A stretch of 18,151 nt of DNA from an uncultured Desulfomonile sp. (GTDB lineage Bacteria; Desulfobacterota; Desulfomonilia; Desulfomonilales; Desulfomonilaceae). Below, piece after piece: positions 7,326 to 14,700 of this stretch (its first letter is position 1; the number at the start of each line of letters is the position of its first letter). The notes beneath the pieces were generated by a model, which made no database searches, was not told where the DNA came from, and worked only from the letters and a program-made list of their open reading frames with translations. The position numbers and the translations under genes were made by a program. The DNA lies in NCBI GenBank assembly GCA_903853735.1, contig CAINUH010000460.1:1-18151 (forward strand), in the 5' to 3' direction.

Positions 7326-8195
7326 TCAGAGCAGCGATCCGATCTCCAATTCCCTACCATTGGTGCTAATACAAACGCCTGTAACTCTTCCTGACTCCCT
7401 CAACAGTGAAACCAGCTTCCGAACGTGTTCAACTGAGGTTGACAGAAAATCATCCTCACCGTCGTCCCTCCACGCCCTTACGACAGAGTCAGGAATAAAA
7501 GTACCTGGAATAGACCCGTCGTGGTACCGCACAATTTCCGCATAGGACGGCAACAGAACCCCGGCAATAATCTTCACGGGCATGTCCTTCGCAGCGTCAA
7601 GAAACGGACCCAACTGGTCAATGGTGAAAATGGGTAGAGTTACGAAAAAATCCACGCCGGCTGCAACTTTCTTTCTGGCTTTCATCAACTGGGGCCCAAG
7701 AGGATCCGCAGTGGCACAGACGGCCGCTCCAAGGCAAAAAGATAGAGCGCCTTCCAGTGCGTTACCGCCACCATCTCTCCCCTTCTCCATTTCCCTAATC
7801 ATGGAGATTAGCTGAACCGAATCTAAATCGTAAACTGGTTTTGCTTCCGGATGATCGCCAAAGTTGAAATGATCGCCTGAAACGCACAAGATCGAACCTA
7901 TCGATAACGCGGCACAACCAAGAGCCGTCGATCCTAGCGCAATCCTGTTACGATCGCGACACGAGATGGTCATAATAACATCGTTACCATCTCTGCCGAG
8001 TCTTTCGGCCAGCACAAGAGAAGAAATACCCATCCTTGCAGACTGGTTGTCCGAGACAAGTAAACTGTCGACTTTACCTTTCCATGAGGAAATCCACGAA
8101 AGGGTGGACGAAAGTTCAGGACTCTTGGGAGGAATCACCCTCGCCAAAACTTGAAAGTCGTCTGAGGCTAGTCGTTCGTGAAAACTTTTAACCAA
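7326..8195 (-). CDS. metF: Methylenetetrahydrofolate reductase-like protein (MetF family), altered active site
   Basis: A TIM-barrel MetF homologue of 289 residues if started at TTG 8195, which has AAGAGG seven bases upstream and overlaps the metV stop by 8 bases (TTGGTTAA). In-frame ATGs at 8222 and 8255 would add 9 or 20 residues but have poorer ribosome-binding sites. Family landmarks: ISCRDRNRIAL (77-87), VSGDHF (105-110, the Asp corresponding to E. coli D120), and GDHPEAKPVYDLDSVQ (113-128). Two conserved positions differ. The Glu before PP (E. coli E28) is Arg 19 in ARVIPPK, and the Gln of the TQ motif (E. coli Q183) is Leu 187 in VTLPIF. Family knowledge says MetF reduces 5,10-methylene-THF using flavin-bound electrons; with these changes the reaction may differ. 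It lies directly after metV, as in organisms where MetV and MetF form one enzyme with Hdr-type partners. Confidence 0.75.
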   Translation of the reverse strand: MVKSFHERLASDDFQVLARVIPPKSPELSSTLSWISSWKGKVDSLLVSDNQSARMGISSLVLAERLGRDGNDVIMTISCRDRNRIALGSTALGCAALSIGSILCVSGDHFNFGDHPEAKPVYDLDSVQLISMIREMEKGRDGGGNALEGALSFCLGAAVCATADPLGPQLMKARKKVAAGVDFFVTLPIFTIDQLGPFLDAAKDMPVKIIAGVLLPSYAEIVRYHDGSIPGTFIPDSVVRAWRDDGEDDFLSTSVEHVRKLVSLLRESGRVTGVCISTNGRELEIGSLL

Positions 8196-8865
8196 TATGG
8201 AACCTCTTTTGATAAGCGGCATGAACAACTTTTCCCGGCCGCCGGCACATGTCATATTTCATCGGCGAAACAGTCATTTCTTGCAACGAGCCCCTGGATT
8301 GCTTGTCAAGACGTTCATATATCATGGTCCAAGCACAGTTTCTTTCAGGGTCTACTTCACATTTCCCGTGTACGGTTCCGCAGCATGGACCATTCAGAAG
8401 CCCCTTGGAACACATCGTGACCGGACAAATGCCGCCAGTGATCCCAAGGTAGCATTGGTTGCAGGCTCGGCAGCGCTCCGTCCACTCCCCGGCTGCTTCC
8501 GCTACTCCTATGAAACTGGTATTTACGCCAGGGATGACGGGCACACTGGGATATTCCTCGGACAAAAACTGGATGCCCGCGCCACAGGCGAGCGATACCA
8601 CTGCGTCAACCTGAGAAACCTTGTCTTTGAAAAGGCGAAGAAACTCACGATCGCACTGTCTTTCAACCGTAGCCGCTGTAGCATGCAAGTCCGTCTTGTC
8701 AATGCCGGCGGCCAACATGAGTTGGGATGCCAGAATACCCGCTTCCTTTTCTCCCCCGGCCAAGCATACGGCAACGCATGTTCCGCATCCTGCTACCAAC
8801 ACGCGGGAATAACCAACCAGCATGTTCTTGACTTCAGGGAAGGGCTTCAGCTTTGCAACGATCAT
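8188..8865 (-). CDS. metV: MetV: methylenetetrahydrofolate reductase C-terminal domain, iron-sulfur/zinc partner of MetF
   Basis: 225 residues from the ATG at 8865, which has an AGAGG site six bases upstream; an in-frame TTG at 8901 is less likely. The N-terminal half has GCGTCVAVCLAGGEKEAGILA (26-46 region). The C-terminal half has the cysteine-rich signature CRACNQC (132-138), GGICPVTMCSKGLLNGPC (144-161) and GKCEVDPERNCAW (167-179). MetV subunits bind Fe-S clusters and sit between MetF and its electron source in acetogens and related anaerobes. One small oddity is GPCCG where GPCGG is usual. It is the first gene of the locus A transcript and its stop overlaps the metF-like start, so a 1:1 complex is likely. 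Confidence 0.85.
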   Translation of the reverse strand: MIVAKLKPFPEVKNMLVGYSRVLVAGCGTCVAVCLAGGEKEAGILASQLMLAAGIDKTDLHATAATVERQCDREFLRLFKDKVSQVDAVVSLACGAGIQFLSEEYPSVPVIPGVNTSFIGVAEAAGEWTERCRACNQCYLGITGGICPVTMCSKGLLNGPCCGTVHGKCEVDPERNCAWTMIYERLDKQSRGSLQEMTVSPMKYDMCRRPGKVVHAAYQKRFHIG

Positions 8866-8925
8866 CCGCGCCTCTTGGAGAAAGGTTATAGCCAGTGCCA
8901 AAATTATTGCCGCTTTCGCTTTCTA

Positions 8926-8942
8926 CCCCCCCCCTTTTTTTT
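8926..8942. repeat. Homopolymer pair C9T8 (A8G9 on the minus strand) in the metV leader
   Basis: Nine C followed by eight T lie about 60 bases upstream of the metV start, reading A8G9 in the direction of transcription. An in-frame TAG follows directly, so the tract is not coding for metV. Runs of this length slip during replication and can vary in length between cells; they are also a frequent site of sequencing error. Confidence 0.8.
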
Positions 8943-9197
8943 GGGCAAATGGCGGTTGGGGGGATTCGCTCGCGTACAACCGTGTTTCATTCGGGCAGAA
9001 ATTTTGGCAACTGGTATAGAATTAACCACACTACATGACACAAATAACAAAGCGATTTCCGAGTGTCAAGACAAGCTCATCGGTTTGGCACACTCAGGAA
9101 CCTGTCAGACCGGTTCGGGATCATGATCATTGATTGCAGGAGGATTCCCAGATTTTTAGGCGAAGATTATGACAGGCACGGTGACGTGATCACTCCA

Positions 9198-9513
9198 TCA
9201 AGACTTCGACAACTGTCAGGAAGAGATCGGAATGCGCAGTTTGAGTCTATCAGAGGTAAAATTCAAGAGCATCTGTCGAATCATCAGCCTGCCATATCAG
9301 TGGATACGAAGAAAAAAGAGTTGGTGGGAAATAGTCAATTTGATATAGCTTCAACCTGTACTGAAACGGGGCTCAGGGTTCGTTGCGAACTTGACACGCG
9401 TACCTATCCTAAAGGACTCAAGGTGGTCGAACAAAGAGAAGGCTCAAATCAAGATCACAAGACATGACTTCCATGGAGAATGGAACTACACCATGAGCCC
9501 AAAGAGCACATAA
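9198..9513 (+). pseudogene. ISAzo13-family transposase remnant, internally deleted and frameshifted
   Basis: Three blocks characteristic, from memory, of ISAzo13-type transposases survive in order. Around 9198-9270 is GRDRNAQFE. At 9285-9332 is QPAISVDTKKKELVGN. After about 9345 is TETGLRVRCELDTRTYPKGLKV. The reading frame then shifts at about 9425 (one extra base in AAGGTGGTCG) and continues in the next frame as NKEKAQIKITRHDFHGEWNY, ending at TAA 9511-9513. In intact family members the second and third blocks are separated by well over 100 residues that include catalytic acidic positions, so a large internal deletion has occurred. The N-terminal DNA-binding part is also missing. It cannot be active and marks an old insertion between metV and fumC. 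Confidence 0.8.
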
Positions 9514-9785
9514 CCGTGTCAGAGTCAATTCCCGTTGACGATGGGCATGAGTTCATCATGTGTATTATACAACCAATGTAGCGGGCTCGGACTAACCGTA
9601 CCGGGGCTCACGTTTCGGAGGACTTGCTCCCACAATACCCGGCGACGTGGTATGCAGTAAAACGAATCGGACATTACTTCTGGCACTGGTCATAGGTTTT
9701 CATTCTTGTTTTTCATGTCTTCACCGTAACACAACCAAGTCTCTCTCCCAACCTATTGCGGAGACATAACACGAGCGAGGCAGTC

Positions 9786-11198
9786 ATGACGAAGTCGAAA
9801 AATAAAACCAGGACCGAATCTGACAGCATGGGTCCGATAGAGGTCCCTGCAGACAGGTACTGGGGTGCACAAACACAGAGGTCTTTAAAATACTTCAATA
9901 TCGGAAGAGACCTGATTCCCGAAGAAGTGATCAAAGCCTTTGGGATAATTAAGAGAGCAGCGGCCCTCACCAACCGCGATCTTGGAAAGCTCCCTTCTGA
10001 AAAATCTGATCTTATTATCAAAGCTGCTGAAGAGGTGAGACATGGCAAACTTCAAGACCACTTCCCGCTTCATGTTTGGCAGACCGGAAGTGGCACTCAG
10101 ACCAACATGAATGTTAATGAGGTCATTGCGAATAGGGCCATTGAACTGGCTGGAGGGAAGCTGGGCAGCAAAGACCCTGTCCATCCCAACGATCATGTCA
10201 ACATGTCCCAGTCATCCAACGATACCTTTCCCACCGCAATGCACGTGTCGGCAGCGATGAAAATTCATGACTCCCTTCTGCCGGCAGTAAAAAAGATGAG
10301 GGATGCACTGAATCAAAAAGCTGATGAGTTCAAGGATATCGTTAAGATAGGACGAACTCATCTTCAGGATGCTGTGCCGCTGACTCTGGGCCAGGAATTC
10401 TCAGGATATGTGGCCCAGTTGGACGCTGATTTGGAATGCATCAAGAGAGTTCTTCCCGATTTGTACCAGCTCGCTTTAGGTGGGACCGCAGTTGGCACCG
10501 GCCTCAACACCCATAAGGAATTCGCCGAACGAGCCGCCAAGTATATCAGTGAAATAACAGATTTACCCTTTGTTTCCGCGAAGAACAAATTTTCCGTTCT
10601 TGCGGCGCATGATGCCATAGTGATGGTTAGTGGCGCCCTAAAGACGCTTGCATGCTCGTTGATGAAGATAGCTAATGATATCAGATGGCTGGGGTCAGGC
10701 CCTCGATGTGGAATTGGCGAGTTGACTCTACCGGCCAATGAACCGGGATCCTCCATCATGCCTGGAAAGGTGAATCCCACACAGTGCGAAGCCATGACCA
10801 TGGTGGCCGTGCAGGTGATGGGATGCGACACTGCTATCTCTGTTGCGGGCAGTCAGGGAAATTTTGAATTGAACGTCTTCAAGCCGATTATGATTTTTAA
10901 TTTGATGCAGGCCCTTGATTTGTTGACCGACACGTGCAACTCCTTCACAGATTTCCTCATTGTTGATTTGCGGCCAAACCTGAAAAGGATCGATTACTTA
11001 GTACGAGAATCACTCATGCTGGTGACTGCTCTCAATCCTGTGATAGGATATGACAAAGCTGCAAAAGCTGCTCATAGAGCCCAACACAATGATATTACCT
11101 TGAAGGAGGCCTGTTTGGCCCTGGGCTATCTGACCGACTCGGAATTTGAAGAGGCCATTCAGCCCTACAAGATGGCGCGGCCCCACAGCGAAAGTTAG
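9786..11198 (+). CDS. fumC: Class II fumarate hydratase
   Basis: 470 residues, the normal size for class II fumarases, which interconvert fumarate and malate without a metal cluster. Motifs: GSGTQTN at 101-107; [14 protein letters not shown] at 133-146; [16 protein letters not shown] at 189-204; and the signature [11 protein letters not shown] at 321-331, whose flexible loop carries the catalytic Ser (322), with Lys 328 and Asn 330 contacting substrate. The ATG at 9786 has GCGAGG five bases upstream; an in-frame TTG at 9756 is less likely. [13 protein letters not shown] and the PGKVNPTQ loop fit fumarase rather than aspartase or argininosuccinate lyase. It is the only + strand metabolic gene here, between two minus-strand Hdr loci, and converges on mvhD with a 60-bp gap in which I see no clear terminator. 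Role: the TCA cycle or succinate-fumarate-malate steps of propionate-type metabolism. Confidence 0.95.
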   Translation: MTKSKNKTRTESDSMGPIEVPADRYWGAQTQRSLKYFNIGRDLIPEEVIKAFGIIKRAAALTNRDLGKLPSEKSDLIIKAAEEVRHGKLQDHFPLHVWQTGSGTQTNMNVNEVIANRAIELAGGKLGSKDPVHPNDHVNMSQSSNDTFPTAMHVSAAMKIHDSLLPAVKKMRDALNQKADEFKDIVKIGRTHLQDAVPLTLGQEFSGYVAQLDADLECIKRVLPDLYQLALGGTAVGTGLNTHKEFAERAAKYISEITDLPFVSAKNKFSVLAAHDAIVMVSGALKTLACSLMKIANDIRWLGSGPRCGIGELTLPANEPGSSIMPGKVNPTQCEAMTMVAVQVMGCDTAISVAGSQGNFELNVFKPIMIFNLMQALDLLTDTCNSFTDFLIVDLRPNLKRIDYLVRESLMLVTALNPVIGYDKAAKAAHRAQHNDITLKEACLALGYLTDSEFEEAIQPYKMARPHSES

Positions 11199-11258
11199 TT
11201 CGGAGAGGAGTATCGAGAAACAGTATAAGCCTCAAGAAAGAACGCGAAGGTGACAAAT

Positions 11259-11687
11259 TTACGGTTCGCTAGGTGATACATCCCCCACAGGAGACGGACC
11301 CAATTCCTGAAGTCGTGTTGCCATTGTCAGGACAGCCTGAACGAACTTTTGGGCCATAGACGCACTCATGTTGAACATCTCGAGACGACGAGGATCCATA
11401 CCTCCATCCTCGATCAACTGTTTCGTGTATTCTACAACCTGGCGAGCACGGAGGTTGCCCTCAACGAAATGGCATTCACCTTCCATGCAGCCGGCCACGA
11501 ACACTGCATCGGCCCCATGGCGAAACGCCTCCAACAGGAGGATCGGTTCAATCTTCCCCGTGCACAAGAGCTTTACTATCCGCACATTGTGAGGATACTG
11601 AATCCTCATAGATCCGGCCAAGTCAGCAGCGTTATACGCACAATACGTACACGTGAAAGCTATAATTTTCAGATTGTCATGATCCAT
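11259..11687 (-). CDS. mvhD: MvhD-type [2Fe-2S] electron-transfer subunit
   Basis: 142 residues, the size of stand-alone MvhD (methyl-viologen-reducing hydrogenase delta subunit). The five family cysteines are all present: CTYC at 13-16, C42 in LLCTGKIE, and C67 and C72 in GCMEGEC. MvhD passes electrons between a donor module (hydrogenase, formate dehydrogenase or pyridine-nucleotide oxidoreductase) and HdrA. It begins 15 bases after the HdrA stop with only a weak ribosome-binding site, so it is the last gene of the hdrCBA-mvhD operon. No hydrogenase large or small subunit adjoins it. Compared with the MvhD domain fused to the QmoB-like protein at 4463-6079, this copy keeps the complete cysteine set, with the same spacing between the shared cysteines. 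Confidence 0.93.
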   Translation of the reverse strand: MDHDNLKIIAFTCTYCAYNAADLAGSMRIQYPHNVRIVKLLCTGKIEPILLLEAFRHGADAVFVAGCMEGECHFVEGNLRARQVVEYTKQLIEDGGMDPRRLEMFNMSASMAQKFVQAVLTMATRLQELGPSPVGDVSPSEP

Positions 11688-11702
11688 TCGAATTTTTCTA
11701 AA

Positions 11703-14700
11703 TCAGATAGCCTGAATCTTCGCGAGTACCTGCTCGTCCGTATAATGTTGTAGTCTGATGGCCTTTCGTGGGCAGACACTGGCGCAGATGCCACATCCTT
11801 GACAGGATGCGGCCTCTATATAGGCACGGTTCGTTCCGGCATCAATCGTCGGAACGTTGTAAGGACATACTCGCACGCATGTCAGGCACGACGCGCAAAG
11901 GTCCGGGTCGACCACCGAGACTTCACCGGACACCTGGAGGATGTCTTTGCTCAGGACAGTGGCTGCCCTGGCCGCAGCGCCCTTGGCCTGGGCTATGGTT
12001 TCGGGCAGATACTTCGGACCATGAGCCAATCCGCACAGGTAAATGCCTTCGCTTGCGAAATCCAACGGACGCATCTTCATGTGCGCTTCCATGAAAAACC
12101 CCACGTCATTACGAGGGAGTTTCATTAGGGCTCCGAGGGCTTCTGTTTGAGGATGGGGCCTAATAGCGGCGCTGAGGACAACTCGATCAGCAGGAATAGC
12201 CACCTCACCTCCAAGGATCTGGTCGAATACAGTGATCATCAACCTCCCAGCTCCTTCTTCGACCACAGGCTTACGATCCCTCTGGTAGCGGAGGAAAATT
12301 ACACCCGCCTCTCGTGCCTTCCTGTAATGGAGTTCCTTGAACCCGTAAGTCCGTATGTCTCTGTACAGAATAAAAACATTTCTAGTTGGATCCATTTGTT
12401 TGAGAGCCAGAGCATTCTTCACCGCGGTTCCGCAGCACACCCTGCTGCAATAGAGATTGTCCGGCTCGCGGGAACCCACACACTGTATCATGACGACGTT
12501 CTTTACTCCTGCCATCTTGTCCGGCTCGTCATAAATACATCTTTCCAGCTCAGTTTGGGTCCAGACCTTTTCTGATTTTCCTCTCAAATATTCGGTGGGT
12601 TCATATTCGATCCCTCCCGTAGCTGCTATGATTGCACCGATCTCCGTGTCGATCTCCTCACCGGTCTTACGGTTCCTGACCTTCACCAGGAATCGTCCCA
12701 CGTGCCCCGAATATTCCCTCAACTCAGAATTCATCAACACACTTATCTTGGGGTGAGACAGTGTCCTCAGTTGGAGTCCTTCCACAAAAGCCGTTACATC
12801 GAGTCCGGTTAAGCTGCGACGCAGGTTCAAGGCCGTGCCTCCAAGGAGTCCTTCTCTCTCAACCAAAAAAGCCTCGAATCCCTGATCGGCCAAGGATAGA
12901 GCGGCTGTCATGCCTGCAACACCGCCGCCTATAACCAGCCCTCGCCGTACGACCTGAAACGAGCGCTCACGAATCGGCTCCAACTTGGCTGCCCGGTAGA
13001 CCGCCATGCGGACCAGATCCTTAGCCTTTTCAGTGGCTGCTTCAGGTTCTTGCTGGTGAACCCAGGAGCATTGGTCGCGTATGTTAGCCATCTCAAACAG
13101 GTACTTATTGATTCCAGCATCAAGGCAAACCTCACGGAAAAGTGGTTCGTGAGTCCTCGGGCTGCAAGACGAAACTACCAACCTGTTGATTCCGTGTTCT
13201 CGGATTTTATCCGCAATAGCCACAGTGGTGTCGGTGGAGCAGGTAAAGAGGTTATGTTCGGCAAATACCACATGAGGAAGGGTCGAGGCGTATTCCATCA
13301 CTTCTTGTACGTTCACAATACGTGCAATGTTTGAGCCGCAATGGCAAACAAACACACCAATCCTGGGGTCTTCGCCGCGCACGTCTCTTTCTGGAGTAAA
13401 GGTCTTCGCTGTAACTATGGTGTTGCGGACCTCACTGAGCAGCTCGCCCGAAAGCGCGGCAGCAGACGCTGCGCCCATTACCGATTCCGGAATGTCCATT
13501 GGCGCCTCGAACGCGCCTGCGACAAATATTCCAGGCTTGGTGGTCCTATTTGGAGAGAATTCGCCGGTTTCTGCAAAACCGAATCTGTTCAGATCGATTC
13601 CGCATCTCTGGGCAAGCTTCCTGGACGAAGCCGAAGGCTCAATCCCGATGGACAAGACCACCATCTCAAATGTTTCGTTAGTCATGGTTCCGTCTTGGCC
13701 CCGGAATGTTACTGCCAGGTTTTTTGTTTGCTGTTCCTCCTTGACCGTTGAGACAATGCCCTTACGGTATCTCACGCCAAGGTTGGCCTCTGCGTTCTCG
13801 TAGTAGAATTCGAACCCTTTCCCGAAGGCACGAATGTCATTGTAAAAGATGGTAGGCGAAACTCGTGAATCATGTTCCCTTGCAATGATCGCTTCTTTGG
13901 TAGCGTACATGCAGCAAACACTCGAACAGTAGTCACGATCGCACGTCACGTCCCGAGAGCCCACGCACTGAATCCAGGCGATCTTCCCCGGATGACCGCC
14001 GTCGGAGGGTCTGCGTATCTCTCCAGAAGTCGGGCCGGACGCAGAAAGAAGGCGCTCGAATTCCATGGATGTCATTACGTTGGCCATGCGGCCGTAACCG
14101 TATTCACCCTTAATTTCAGCCCGAAATGTATCAAAGCCGGGTATTAGTATGACTGAGCCTATTTCGAGTGCTATTTCCTCCGGCATTTCGTCATGGCACG
14201 TCGCTTTAGGCTGGCAAACGCGAACACATTCAAGGCACTCGGAACATATCCCACAACCAAGGCAGCGTTCAGTCTCGGCTTGCACCGCAGCCTCGTCAAA
14301 ACCCACTACAGTCTCCAGAAAATCTCTCTTTCGCAGATCAGCCGGGATTTCTGTCTTACATCTCCTGGGGGAAGGCACAACTCCCTTGATATCCGGTTCG
14401 GCGATGGGCCGCTCTAATTGTCTACCTGTTCGGAGGTCCTCGCCTTCCAGGAATCTCCGGATTGACTCGGCGGCTTCTTTTCCGCCGGCCAATGCCTGGA
14501 TCACCGTCTTCGGGCCTGTTACTGCGTCTCCTGCTGAAAAAAGTCCTTCCACTGACGTTGCGCAGGTTAAAGGGTCTACGCTAATGCTGTTCCCGCGAAC
14601 TGTCTCGACGTTTTCTAGTAATTCCAACAGCCTCTTATCGACTCTCTGGCCAATTGCTAACATCACGGTGTCCGCTTCCATGCCCATGGAGCACTGGTCA

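Larger units (their letters stand above)
8866..9785. other. Divergent intergenic region between metV and fumC
   Basis: This region contains no intact gene. It must hold the promoters for metV (minus) and fumC (plus), a C9T8 tract at 8926-8942, and a decayed ISAzo13-type transposase at about 9198-9513. A weak minus-strand promoter candidate for metV is TTGTGT, 17 bases, TCTATA, around 9017-9045. For fumC, TTGACG (9535-9540) and TATTAT (9563-9568) are present, but the 22-base spacing is too long to be convincing. Positions 9514-9785 otherwise show nothing I can name. Confidence 0.5.

Noticed and set aside
8197..9126. A + strand open frame of 309 codons antisense to metV
   Set aside because: metV has a full cysteine signature, a good start and operon context; the antisense frame has no recognisable domain.
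9535..9568. TTGACG plus TATTAT as a fumC promoter
   Set aside because: The spacer is 22 bases, outside the 16-18 range for sigma-70; kept only as a remark in the intergenic entry.
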